In this document: piece after piece, positions 54,401 to 62,776 of the stretch
Numbering within the stretch: the stretch's first letter is position 1
Layout of the letters: every line of letters begins with the position of its first letter
Assembly: GCA_903896925.1 (NCBI GenBank)
Contig: CAITZM010000091.1
Span: forward strand, 1-64,000
Length of the DNA stretch: 64,000 bases
Direction: 5' to 3'
DNA from: an uncultured Lentisphaerota bacterium
GTDB lineage: Bacteria > Verrucomicrobiota > Kiritimatiellia > CAIQIC01
Program-made: the position numbers and the translations under genes
Notes under the pieces: generated by a model
What the model was told of the DNA's origin: nothing
The model's input: only the letters and a program-made list of their open reading frames with translations
Databases searched by the model: none

Positions 54401-56421
54401 AGCGAGGAAGAGCGCCACTGGCCGGTCGGTATGTCGAACGTATACCAGCCCGCTTGCGCCACCCGCTGGGCTTCTTCCAGGAAACGGGCGGTCTCCAGCA
54501 ACTGCGCATCGGTCCGCGCGTGCTGCTCCGCCGCGCACAATTGGTCCAGGGCATGAGAGATATCCACGGCGGCTTCGGTGAGCAGCGCGAGTTCCCGTTC
54601 ATGAAAGAAATCCGGTTCGCCGGCATAGACGGTCAGCGCACCGCACGTCAGTTTCCCCTGATGGAGCGGAAACGCCGCCGACGCGCCGATACCGGAGCGC
54701 GCGGCCATGGCCTGCCACGGCTGCGTGCGCTCGTCGTGCATGAAATCTGCGACCACCACCGGGCGATCTTCACGGATCGCCGACCCGGTCGGGCCACGGC
54801 CTTCCGGCCGGTCATCGGCAAAAACCCGGAGGCCCTCAAGATAGCCCTGCTCGTCGCCGTTCCTGGCGACCATGTCCACCTGCTGCGTGGTGCGGTTCAC
54901 CAGCCCGATCCACGCCAGCTTGAAGCCGCCATATTCAACCAGCACGCGGCACATCTCGTCAAACAGCGCTTCCTTTGTATGCGCCCTCACAATGCTCTGG
55001 TTGATCTGGCTCAGCGCCAGGTAGAGCCGGTTCATCCGCCCGATCTCCACGAGCTGGGCTTTGCGCTCGGTGATGTCGCGCGTGATCGTCTGTACCAACT
55101 GCCCGCCCTCGACCTCCATGACGCGCACGCTGAGCTCGACCGGAAACCGACTGCCGTCCTTGCGCTGATGAACCGTCTCGCCGCGGTAGTGACCCACCGC
55201 ATGGATCTGTTGCAGGCGCGCGGTCAGATCCTGTTGCCCCTCGGCGGGGACCAACACGTCCACGGCCAAACCCACCATTTCATCCCGCCCATAGCCATAA
55301 GCTTCCGCGGCCCGGTCATTGACTTCAACGATCCGCCCATCGGCATCGGTGAGCACGATGATGTCGTTGGCGTGCTTGATGAACAGGTCGTAATGCCGGC
55401 GCAGCGCCTGCCGCTCCCGTTCGGCCTGATAGGCCGCCCGATAATGTCGCTTCTGCAACTGCTGCCAGATGAGCCAACCCACCGCCACCATGCCTAACAG
55501 GAGGACGGCGATCAGGCCCAAGATCAGGCGCGACTGCATCTGCCAATCCGCCAACGCCTCGGCCTCGTCCTCTTTACCCTCGATAAACCACGGTGTATTC
55601 GGGATCGCAGTCAGCGCGGAAAGCACCGGCTCACCCCGGTAATCGATGCCCGACACCACGCCCTGCTGCCCCAACACCGCCCGCACCTCGGGCCGCTCGG
55701 TGCGCGTCAACGGGATCTTCAATTGCACCGCCGTGTTCGACTGGTGGCGCAGTTCGTTCAGGTAGAGCACCTGGTCGTCGGCGCGCTGCACGAGCAACGT
55801 CTCCGCCGAACGGCTCGGCACAGGCCACCCCCTGATCAGGGGATAAAGGAACTCCGCCGGATTGGCCACCAACAGCAGTCCATACATCTCGAAGCGACCA
55901 CGCACCGGTGCGGCAACGCTCAGGCGCGGCCCATGATGGTTCGCGGGCATAAAGAACTGGCTCAGGCGCGGGGCGTCCGCCTTGAGGGCCTGCCGCAGCG
56001 CCTCCTTCTCTTCCGCCGACACATCACGAGGTTGCCCCGTCAGGCTGAAAAGCAACTGCCCGGCACCATCCGTCAGCAGAATATCCGCGTAGTGGTTATG
56101 CTTGCGGTAGGACTCCAGCCAGGCGCAGAGCCGCTCGCGCTCCGCGGGCAGCAGTCCCGCCAGCCCTTGCGTGAGCGCCGCGCCAAGTTGCTGGCTCTCG
56201 GCCACATAAGCCGCATCGGCGAGCGCCTCCCGCCGCCACTCGACGAGCGCCAGGGCCTTGAGCCGGTTGATCGCCAGAAGATTGCATTCCACATCCTCTC
56301 GCAGGCGGCTTTCCTGGTCACGATAGAACCAGACCCCGCCCGCCAGAATGGCGACCAGCGCCAGCGCGATGCTGACGATCAAACTGCGCGGCACATCCGG
56401 CTTCTGCAGCCTGGTATCCAT
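51487..56421 (-). CDS. Hybrid sensor histidine kinase, six PAS domains, GAF and receiver
   Basis: A 1644-residue protein. ATG 56421 is selected (AAGG just upstream; membrane segment at residues 12-32). A periplasmic sensor region is closed by a second helix ([20 protein letters not shown]). In order follow PAS, GAF, then five further PAS units, each ending in a DITER/DITDR/DITAR/DITEF signature; HisKA with the phospho-acceptor His1287 in VAHDFNN; HATPase_c ([28 protein letters not shown]); and a C-terminal receiver domain with Asp1576 ([11 protein letters not shown]). It lacks a DNA-binding output, so it must pass its signal to another protein. A small gene at 56429 stops 7 bases before it. 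Confidence 0.93.
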   Translation of the reverse strand: MDTRLQKPDVPRSLIVSIALALVAILAGGVWFYRDQESRLREDVECNLLAINRLKALALVEWRREALADAAYVAESQQLGAALTQGLAGLLPAERERLCAWLESYRKHNHYADILLTDGAGQLLFSLTGQPRDVSAEEKEALRQALKADAPRLSQFFMPANHHGPRLSVAAPVRGRFEMYGLLLVANPAEFLYPLIRGWPVPSRSAETLLVQRADDQVLYLNELRHQSNTAVQLKIPLTRTERPEVRAVLGQQGVVSGIDYRGEPVLSALTAIPNTPWFIEGKEDEAEALADWQMQSRLILGLIAVLLLGMVAVGWLIWQQLQKRHYRAAYQAERERQALRRHYDLFIKHANDIIVLTDADGRIVEVNDRAAEAYGYGRDEMVGLAVDVLVPAEGQQDLTARLQQIHAVGHYRGETVHQRKDGSRFPVELSVRVMEVEGGQLVQTITRDITERKAQLVEIGRMNRLYLALSQINQSIVRAHTKEALFDEMCRVLVEYGGFKLAWIGLVNRTTQQVDMVARNGDEQGYLEGLRVFADDRPEGRGPTGSAIREDRPVVVADFMHDERTQPWQAMAARSGIGASAAFPLHQGKLTCGALTVYAGEPDFFHERELALLTEAAVDISHALDQLCAAEQHARTDAQLLETARFLEEAQRVAQAGWYTFDIPTGQWRSSSLLDQIFGITGAAYPHDVQGWLNLVHPAERQTMADYFQQHVLAGRNLFDRHYRIVRIHDQCERWVRGRGELVCDAAGQPVRMIGVIQDITERQQAVEALQESEAQFRALFDTMMEMVVLHELVVDATGQPVDYRILACNPAFTDITGLARERAVGALGSDLYDSRPPPYLDLFAQVTRTGEPVSVEIFYAPMGKHFSLSVFRHAPGHFATVTLDITERKRADEAIRESEEKYRQLIENAREAIYVVQDGLIQFANRAAEMLVKRDLIHTAITDLVPPEDREGVLQHHQALLSGAILESHKEYRLLGSAGLLRCLSVNAVRIQWKGQPATLNFASDITDRKQAEEALRESLLFRREAEKIAGIGAWKVNPKTDYLYWTEGVYEILEAPLDYKPGLAEGMKFYDAESIPVLRDALHRALENGTPFVVEVGLTTMTGRHLWTEVRGLARIAQGEAAFVMGTFQDITARKRAEEALRHSHEEWENIFQAIGQPTAILDPQHGLIGANRALLQSSGKTLDELRGLKCWELFHGAQTAAPIPACPMELSMHSGHQEVAEVEVETLGGTYLISCTPVLDTAGKLEKVIHIATDITEFKRLQMDFLQAQKMETVGKLAGGVAHDFNNILQTILGYSELLLSSIPPEDERHRDLQEIHSSGERAAGLTRQLLAFSRKQMLLPRILDLNELIANLGRMLSRLIGEDVELKLELTPNINKVKVDAGQIEQVLMNLAVNARDAMPKGGQLVIHTSNLVLTPENLPLHPEGRPGRFICLEVTDSGCGMSKEIMANIFEPFFTTKPQGKGTGLGLATVHGIVKQHEGWTSVQSEVGLGTTFSIHLPAVETAEEAPIVAPGESAPLGRNESILVLEDEPHVRRLAELILSTSGYRVTAVGTCAEAQAAYKCAFDLVLSDVVLPDGNGIEMARHFQHQCPGLRCVLTSGYADIHERWPEIDERGWVFLHKPFSKGELLRAVAAALAHA

Positions 56422-56428
56422 AGCCCTT

Positions 56429-56725
56429 CTATCCTGTGCGCCCCATATGCTGGGACATAGCGACAACACGCGCCGCATAGTCCGCCTCAGCAGAAGCATT
56501 GCCAAGCCCGAAAAATTTAAAGTTCAACCTCCGCTCCGCACAGGCTGCGCCGCCCCACCCTGTCCACGGCTTGATGGCACCGCGCTTCAGCGCTGAGGGA
56601 GCTTCCGGCGCAGCAGGGCACCATGGCCGTGCCGGGCTGGCCGAACGACCGGGCAGGCCAGCGCGCGCCGGCGCCCGCGCCGCCAGCCCTACCAACACAG
56701 CCGCCACGATCATGTTCAGGTTCAT
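56429..56725 (-). CDS. Small secreted ORF with a leader copied from the FAD oxidoreductase gene
   Basis: A 98-residue reading frame with GGAG before the ATG and a good signal peptide (MNLNMIVAAVLVGLAARAPARA). The leader and signal closely resemble those at 51391: GTGTAGCTT, TGTGGAGA, ATGAAC and GCTGGCGGCGCGGGCGCCGG are shared in order. After the signal, sequence similarity to the oxidoreductase stops and the remaining 76 residues match nothing I know. It may be a 5' remnant of a duplicated gene, or a real small secreted protein translated with the kinase gene 7 bases on. Confidence 0.4.
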   Translation of the reverse strand: MNLNMIVAAVLVGLAARAPARAGLPGRSASPARPWCPAAPEAPSALKRGAIKPWTGWGGAACAERRLNFKFFGLGNASAEADYAARVVAMSQHMGRTG

Positions 56726-57005
56726 AAGGGTCTCCACAGGGCGCAAAGCTACACACTGCGCTGGGGTTTTCCAAGCGCGTGCATGTGCGTGGTGCAACTG
56801 TATTTCGCTTTGTGTGGCAGGGGTTCGCGGGGTTGAAAACCCCGCCCACAGGAAGAAGCGGCGGAGGACATGAGTACGGGTTATTGCGTTTGTTGGGCTC
56901 TCGGGGAAGGAAGCACCTCCCACAACGCCAACAGAATTTACAGGCCACGAAAGGCGGAATATTTCTCACCGCATTTCCACCCACCTGAATGAACTTTGGC
57001 CTGCC
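56726..57005. other. Intergenic region with GGGGTT palindrome
   Basis: Upstream of the small ORF, a half TTTTCCAAG motif occurs at 56767 as it does at 51434. A GCGGGGTTGAAAACCCCGC palindrome lies at 56827-56845. No further gene is supported. Confidence 0.5.
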
Positions 57006-57215
57006 TCACCCCTGCGCGTCAATGGCGCGATGTTCCTTGCGGAAATTGCCGTGGCCGCCCAGCGGCTGGCGCAGCGGCGTAAACGGCGCGGTGGTTTTCC
57101 AGGGTTTCGGGAGGTGCTGCGGACTGTTTTCCGTCGGCGGCTGAAAGGCCAGCGGATGTGCCCTGCCCAGGTTGGGTACGCCGGTCCCTGCGAGATGCCC
57201 GATCAATGTCTTCAT
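57006..57215 (-). CDS. Doubtful small ORF containing repeat-derived sequence
   Basis: A 69-residue frame with AAGGAG 7 bases before its ATG (MKTLIGHLAGTGVPNLG). The second half (HLPKPWKTTAPFTPLRQPLG) is translated from a degenerate copy of the TTTCCAAG/CTTGGAAA palindrome at 57095-57110. No family is recognised. The good ribosome-binding site is the only argument for expression. Confidence 0.3.
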   Translation of the reverse strand: MKTLIGHLAGTGVPNLGRAHPLAFQPPTENSPQHLPKPWKTTAPFTPLRQPLGGHGNFRKEHRAIDAQG

Positions 57216-57361
57216 GATCGCTCCTTGCCGGCTGATTTTCTCCGGCGTCAAAAGTTCCGCCTCTGCTGCCGAAATGCAAGTGCGGTTCAGCGGCGCCAGC
57301 GGACACAGCCCATTCCGCACAGGCGGGCATCCGGCAGGCCCGGGCCCCATGGCGCCTGCCT

Positions 57362-57934
57362 CTATTTCCCCTTATGCTCCTGCAGCCAGGCGTGGATCGG
57401 CTGGTTCTCGATGAAGAGATTTTCGATGACGGCGCACCGCCCCCGGACGCGGACCGTGACATGGCACGCCTGATTGGTGCGGAGACTGTGCGCACGGTAG
57501 GCCGCTTCGGCGGCCGGCGCCTTCCGCTCCGTCATGTAGAAGCGATCAAGGCCCGGCCAGGTGAGGTGGAGTTCACCCTTCTTGCTGTCGGCCCAGCCCG
57601 CGTGCACCAGGACAACAGGTTGGCCGGCGGGCGCCTCGCGTTCGAGGCGCTCGACGACCGCAAAGCCGTTGCTGTCGGTGCCGAGCACGGCAAAGGCTTT
57701 CTGCCCATAGTGCCATTGGTTGACATCCGGTACTTTGACCTCCGTCGGCTCCAGGCCCAGCCAAACGTAGCGGCCGCGGAACGCGTCGGCCGGATCCACC
57801 GGACGCGTCTTGAACTTGAAGACCTGACCCTCGCGCAGGGTCCACTCGCGCTCGATGATCAGCCAGGCCGGCACGGCCAGTTGCGCGGCGACGACCACGG
57901 CGAAGCCCAGCAAAAGCAGGTTACGCTTGTTCAT
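57362..57934 (-). CDS. GDYXXLXY-family membrane-anchored protein
   Basis: A 190-residue protein. ATG 57934 has AAGGAG 7 bases upstream; one N-terminal membrane helix (NLLLLGFAVVVAAQLAVPAWLI) is followed by the family signature, here RPVDPADAFRGRYVWLGLEP, where the usual GDYxxLxY reads GRYVWLGL. This family nearly always follows DUF2157, as it does here with a 14-base overlap. The function of the pair is unknown; both are envelope proteins. Confidence 0.82.
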   Translation of the reverse strand: MNKRNLLLLGFAVVVAAQLAVPAWLIIEREWTLREGQVFKFKTRPVDPADAFRGRYVWLGLEPTEVKVPDVNQWHYGQKAFAVLGTDSNGFAVVERLEREAPAGQPVVLVHAGWADSKKGELHLTWPGLDRFYMTERKAPAAEAAYRAHSLRTNQACHVTVRVRGRCAVIENLFIENQPIHAWLQEHKGK

Positions 57935-59249
57935 GGCCCGCTCCTTTCCGGCGCAGCATGACGAGATTTGCGACGAGGAACGCAATGCCCAACCCGATGA
58001 AGATCAAACCGCGCAGCAGGAAACTCAGATCCGTGTCGAAGAACCGCGCAACAATCAGGGCGGTGACAGTCAGCAGTCCGACGTTCATCTGACCTTGCTT
58101 GTTGATCTTGATGCCCGTGAGCAGCAGCCAGAGGCCGGCGACGAGCAGGTAGAGGTCGAACAGCCCGGCCGACGGAGCATATTCTTCGGTCATGCTCGCC
58201 AGGGCATAGCCGAGGACCGCGAGCACCGGCGCGAGGCCGAAGAGCAGACCGAGCGGCGTCTTGCGGCGCACGGTCATCCCCAGCAGCACAATCGCCGCAA
58301 CAGGGATCAAGCTGCCGAGCACCGCATCGGGAAGGGCATACCAGCCAGGGTGCTGGAACCGCTCCCCCCACCAATAGTGCCAGCCGATCTCCTTCCACGG
58401 CCACTCGAAGGTGAGCATGAACATCAGCACGAGCACGCCGGCGGCGCCGAAGTGGCGCAGCGGGCGCGACCAGAAGCCTTCGGCCTCGTTGAACCAGAAT
58501 TCGCCGGCCAGAAACAGCAAGGCGAACAGGCCCGCGTAGAGCATGATCCAAAGGCCGGGCAGCACGCGCTCGACCGTCACGCCGGCGGCGACCGTGACGC
58601 TGAGGCAGAGCGCCCAGAGCAGCAGCGTCGGGCGCGTCGCGTAGCGGCCGGCGCGCAGCCACGAAGCGAGCAGCGGCAACACCAGCGCCGCCAGCGGCCA
58701 GTAACCGGCGGCAAAGCCGTCCTCAAAGCGCAGGTGGCAAGCCCACTCGGTGATGCACCACAGATAGAGCAGCGCGGGCACGATGGCACCGAGCAGATAC
58801 ACCACCGGCAGGCCGAGCAGCGCCCACGTCAACAGGAAGCGCGGCAGGTCGCCGGAAATGTTGTAGGTCTGCGCGACGAGCGAAATGCTCGCGCCGATCA
58901 TCAGGAAGAGCAGCGCGCCCACGCCTTCGCGCCAGGCTAGGCTTTGCGGGCGGTTGAACATGGCCCACGCGGTGAGACCTTGCGCCAGCACAAGCGGCAG
59001 GAACGACAGCCCCGCGCGCACCGGCCGCGAGAGGTCCTCCCAGTTGTGCGCCAGCACCAGCATGATGCCCGCTCCGATCAGCAGCGCGCCGAGCACGCCA
59101 AAGATGATCACCGCCAGCCGTGCGGGCCGCGCCGGTTCGACCGGCCCGTAGTGCGCGCGCAGCCTGGCATCGGCATCAGGCGTCAGGACGCCCTGCGCCA
59201 CCAGCCGCGGCAGCTCCGTATAGAGCCATTGGATCGCATTTTTATTCAT
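57921..59249 (-). CDS. DUF2157 polytopic membrane protein
   Basis: A 442-residue protein started at ATG 59249 (GGAGG upstream; MNKNAIQWLYTELPRLVAQG). A soluble N-terminal helix bundle precedes about ten to twelve membrane helices. The motif GVLGALLIGAGIMLVLAHNW is the hallmark of DUF2157. Its 3' end overlaps the GDYXXLXY gene. The 59250-59473 interval beyond contains repeated GTTGTCCGTC-like sequence but no gene. Confidence 0.88.
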   Translation of the reverse strand: MNKNAIQWLYTELPRLVAQGVLTPDADARLRAHYGPVEPARPARLAVIIFGVLGALLIGAGIMLVLAHNWEDLSRPVRAGLSFLPLVLAQGLTAWAMFNRPQSLAWREGVGALLFLMIGASISLVAQTYNISGDLPRFLLTWALLGLPVVYLLGAIVPALLYLWCITEWACHLRFEDGFAAGYWPLAALVLPLLASWLRAGRYATRPTLLLWALCLSVTVAAGVTVERVLPGLWIMLYAGLFALLFLAGEFWFNEAEGFWSRPLRHFGAAGVLVLMFMLTFEWPWKEIGWHYWWGERFQHPGWYALPDAVLGSLIPVAAIVLLGMTVRRKTPLGLLFGLAPVLAVLGYALASMTEEYAPSAGLFDLYLLVAGLWLLLTGIKINKQGQMNVGLLTVTALIVARFFDTDLSFLLRGLIFIGLGIAFLVANLVMLRRKGAGHEQA

Positions 59250-59473
59250 GAGTGCCCTCCGTTCAGAAGACTGATCGCAATTCTCGCTCTTGAGTTCATC
59301 GCCCGTCATCCGTTGTCCGTCGTCAGCAGTCAGTTGCTTGCACATCGCAGCACGTTCAGCAGCGAAAGACACCACGTTCAACTTTTAAAATATCATCACT
59401 GATTTCCCGGCCACGATCCCGCCGCTGCGGGATGGCCCTCCAGAGCGAAACTATATTGCGAGAAAGAACCCCC

Positions 59474-62400
59474 TCACATCCCGCCGCCCGCGCTCCGCAT
59501 GAACGGGATGAACATCAGATACAGCTTCTTGCCGCCGTCCTTGTCGCGCTCATAGCGGAACACCCGCCAGAGCCAGGAGATCTTCTTGCCGCCGTCGGTC
59601 TTGCGGTCGTAGGTGATGCCGGGGAACAGGTCCACGCTGACATCGCCGTTGCTGCGCTCGTAGTGCCAGAAGTGCCAGAGCACGCGGGCGCGGGTGTAGT
59701 CGTTGGTGGCGCCCGCCGGCTGGGCCTGCGGGGCGACCTCGCGGGTGTAGTCATAGAGCCAGAGGACCACCGAACCGTCGGTGGTCAGGCGGCCCTGCGC
59801 GGGCGTCTCGGCCTTGGCATAACTCCACAGCGGGAAGACGCCGTGCGTAAACTTCTCCTCGCGCACCGGCGGCAGGCGCGGCTTGGGCGCAGCCGCTTTC
59901 TTCCGCTCCCCGGCGGGCGGGTGCTGGTGGGGAGCAGGCCGGTAAAAAGCCTCATTGCGATACCAGCAGAACGGAATACAGAAGAAGTCCTTGCCATAGT
60001 GCATGCGGTCCCGCGCCACCTCGGGCGCGCTGTCGAGCGGACCGAAGTTGTGATAGCCGAACACCGGGAAGAAGATCGAGCGGCTGACGCCACCGCGCTC
60101 CCAATGGTTGCCCCAGAGGATCCAGTCGTCCACGTCGCCGCTCTTGGTGTCGCGCTTGTGCGAGTAAAGCGGGAAAGCCCAGCTCCCGGTGTGCTCGCCC
60201 TCGCGCCGGCCGACCAGCGGTGTGGCGAAGTAGTTGAACCCGTCCGCGCCCGGGTCACGGCCGAAGAGCGGCGTGTAAAATTCGTGCGTCTGCGGATCAT
60301 GATAAAAGAAGGGAAACAGGTGCGATGCCGTCGGCATCGTGCCCCAGCTGAACTTACCCAGCCCGAGCGCCAGCCAGAGCTCGTTGCGGTAGGCGTCGCT
60401 CGTCAACCAGGAGAGCGTCAACGGTACCACCGCATTCGTTTTGCCCGCGGAAGAAGCGTGAGCCCAAAGGGGCGAGACAAAGAAGTCCTCGCTCCGATCC
60501 TGGTAGAAGAACGGCAGGAGATATTGCGAACCGGGTTTCTCGCCCCAGCTGAACTTGCCCAGGCACAGCAACAGGTGGAGGTCGGTCCGCTGGGGCTGCT
60601 CCGTTTTCCACGACAACGCCGGCGGCACCACCACATTCGTCGTACCGCCACCGGACAGCCACCGGGCCCACAGCGGAGAGAGGAACGTCTCTTTGGCGCG
60701 GTCCTGATAGAAGAGCGGCAACAGGTATTGCGAGCCGGGCTTTGCCCCCCAGCTGAACTTGCTCAAGCCCAAGGCCAGCCAGAGGTCGGTGCTCGCCGCG
60801 TCGCGCGAGACCCACGACAGCGCCGGTGGCACCACCGAGTTCGTCGTGCCGCCGGACGCCCAGCGCGCCCACACCGGCGAGAGGAACTTCTGCTGCGCAC
60901 GGTCCTGGTAGAAGAGCGGCAGCAGATATTGCGAGCCGGGCTTTGCGCCCCAGCTGAACTTCCCCAGCCCGAGCGCCAGCCAGAGGTCGGTGCTCGCGGC
61001 GTCGCGCGAGATCCACGACAGCGCCGGCGGCACCACCGAGTTCGTCGTGCCGCCGGACGCCCAGCGCGCCCACACCGGCGAAAGCGCCGTATGCGTGCCC
61101 CGGTTGTAGTAGTAGAACGGCAGCACATGGCTGACCGAGTTGCTGGAGTTCCAGTCGGCATGGATCAGCGGCGCGAGCGCCCAGAACTCGCCGCCATCGG
61201 CGTGGGGGGTGCCCCAGCTCAGCAACGGATAGATCATCCAGGTCCGCTCGTCGGCGGCGGTGCGGAGGCCGCCGAGCGGCGTGGCCCAGAATGTATCCGC
61301 GCCCTCCTGCCGCGCGTAATAAAGCGGCGGCAGCAACTGCCAGTTATTGCTCCTGTGCGCCCCCTGCATCCACAGCGGCGTCAACAGCAGGCGGGAGTCC
61401 TGGTCTTGGCTGCGATAGAAGGCGGGCAGCAACGCGGACCAGGATTTTTCCTTGGAATCGCTGGCTGTGTGCGCGAGCCAGAGCGGGGAGACCGTCGTGG
61501 AGCCCTTGTCGCTGTAGCTGTGGTAGAGCAGCGGCAGCAGCGCCTTCCAGCCGCCCTCCGCGGGGCTGGCCGAGTTCCCCTGCATCCAGAGCGGCGTGAG
61601 CAGCACATCCGCATCCTTGCTGCTGCTGCGATAGTAGACCGGCAGCAGCGCGGACCACGACTTCTCCTTCGGATCGGTCGCCGTGTGCGCGAGCCAGAGC
61701 GGGGAGACCGTCGTGGAGCCCTTGTCGCTGTAGCTGTGGTAGAGCAGCGGCAGCAACGCGTTCCAACCGCCCTCCGCGGGGTTGGCCGAAGCCCCTTGCA
61801 TCCAGAGCGGCGAAAGCGTCAGCGAACCCGCCGCATCCCGGTCGTGGTAATAGACCGGCAGCAAACAGGACCAGTCCCGCGCCGGCGCGTGCCCGCCCGA
61901 CCACGGCAGCGAGAAGAACGTCCAGCTGCCCTTGGACCTCTGATACCAATACAGCGGGAACACCATCGAGCCGTGCCGGTTCTCCCGGGCGTCGCCCCAC
62001 TGGTCTGCGAGGAACGCCGCCTGGAAACGGAAGTAGGCATTGTCATCGCTGTAGCTGCCCGCCACTGGGAAAATGTGCCAGCCGGCTGTCTTGCCGCGAT
62101 GCATGAAGCGCACCAGTGGCCACGGGCAAAACACACTGCTCTGCTCCGTGCCATGCCGGTCCACGCACCAGAGCGGGAACAGCGAGTCCACGCCTCCCAC
62201 CGCGTCGTCGAGCGGATGCCCATAGTGCCAGTAGAGCGGGAAGCCGATGCGGTAGTCACCCGCCGGGCGCGCACCGTCGCCCCAGAAATACGGAAAGATC
62301 CAGTTTTCGCGGGTTTGCTGGTCGAACTGCGAGAGCGGCCAGAGTACATTGTACTGGCGGTTGACCCGGTCGAGGCCATAGACCGAATACAAGGGCCGGA

Positions 62401-62776
62401 TCGCGAAATGCGCGTCGCTCTTCTCGAAGATCGGCCAGATCGCCGAGAGTCCCGGCGGGCGATAGTAGAGGAGCGGCCAGAGATTGACCCGGTCCTCCGC
62501 CGGCCCTTCGCGCTTGGCGTACTCGCCGGTAAAAAAGGGCGTGCCTTTCATCCCCGTCGACGAGCAACCGGAGGCGAACACCGCCAGCAGCGCGCCCAAA
62601 CCCACCAAGAAACTGTGCCCCAAAAATGCGGGCGGGGTTTTCAACCCCGCGAAAGCAACCACACCACAACGGGTACGCGGGGTTAAAAACCCCGCCCACA
62701 AAAACTTCAGGAAACTTGCCCAAGGCTTGGAACCCCTCCCCAACCCTTTTCCTGCGGTTTGAAAATATGGTCTCAT
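59474..62776 (-). CDS. Giant tandem-repeat lipoprotein of unknown function
   Basis: A 1100-residue protein with GGGGAGGG upstream of its ATG and a 4-base overlap with the hydrolase gene before it. The lipoprotein signal (FLVGLGALLAVFASGC) begins only after about 52 residues, which are translated from two dispersed repeats (62628-62733). The rest is aromatic-rich tandem repeats built on LLPLFYxDR and LSPLWAR/LSPLWM motifs. One array has a 67-residue (201-bp) period at about 60290-61080, another a 72-residue (216-bp) period at about 61400-61870. Alternating aromatic and hydrophobic residues suggest beta-strands, possibly a large beta-structure in the outer membrane or on the cell surface. No known family is recognised. 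Confidence 0.85.
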   Translation of the reverse strand: MRPYFQTAGKGLGRGSKPWASFLKFLWAGFLTPRTRCGVVAFAGLKTPPAFLGHSFLVGLGALLAVFASGCSSTGMKGTPFFTGEYAKREGPAEDRVNLWPLLYYRPPGLSAIWPIFEKSDAHFAIRPLYSVYGLDRVNRQYNVLWPLSQFDQQTRENWIFPYFWGDGARPAGDYRIGFPLYWHYGHPLDDAVGGVDSLFPLWCVDRHGTEQSSVFCPWPLVRFMHRGKTAGWHIFPVAGSYSDDNAYFRFQAAFLADQWGDARENRHGSMVFPLYWYQRSKGSWTFFSLPWSGGHAPARDWSCLLPVYYHDRDAAGSLTLSPLWMQGASANPAEGGWNALLPLLYHSYSDKGSTTVSPLWLAHTATDPKEKSWSALLPVYYRSSSKDADVLLTPLWMQGNSASPAEGGWKALLPLLYHSYSDKGSTTVSPLWLAHTASDSKEKSWSALLPAFYRSQDQDSRLLLTPLWMQGAHRSNNWQLLPPLYYARQEGADTFWATPLGGLRTAADERTWMIYPLLSWGTPHADGGEFWALAPLIHADWNSSNSVSHVLPFYYYNRGTHTALSPVWARWASGGTTNSVVPPALSWISRDAASTDLWLALGLGKFSWGAKPGSQYLLPLFYQDRAQQKFLSPVWARWASGGTTNSVVPPALSWVSRDAASTDLWLALGLSKFSWGAKPGSQYLLPLFYQDRAKETFLSPLWARWLSGGGTTNVVVPPALSWKTEQPQRTDLHLLLCLGKFSWGEKPGSQYLLPFFYQDRSEDFFVSPLWAHASSAGKTNAVVPLTLSWLTSDAYRNELWLALGLGKFSWGTMPTASHLFPFFYHDPQTHEFYTPLFGRDPGADGFNYFATPLVGRREGEHTGSWAFPLYSHKRDTKSGDVDDWILWGNHWERGGVSRSIFFPVFGYHNFGPLDSAPEVARDRMHYGKDFFCIPFCWYRNEAFYRPAPHQHPPAGERKKAAAPKPRLPPVREEKFTHGVFPLWSYAKAETPAQGRLTTDGSVVLWLYDYTREVAPQAQPAGATNDYTRARVLWHFWHYERSNGDVSVDLFPGITYDRKTDGGKKISWLWRVFRYERDKDGGKKLYLMFIPFMRSAGGGM
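62628..62733. repeat. GGGGTT palindromes and a CCAAGGCTTGG palindrome inside a CDS 5' end
   Basis: GCGGGGTTTTCAACCCCGC (62632-62650) and GCGGGGTTAAAAACCCCGC (62677-62695) are two copies of a palindrome also seen at 38786 and 56827; CCCAAGGCTTGGAACC (62719-62734) is the other palindrome family. All lie between the start codon and signal peptide of the giant lipoprotein and are translated. Confidence 0.8.
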
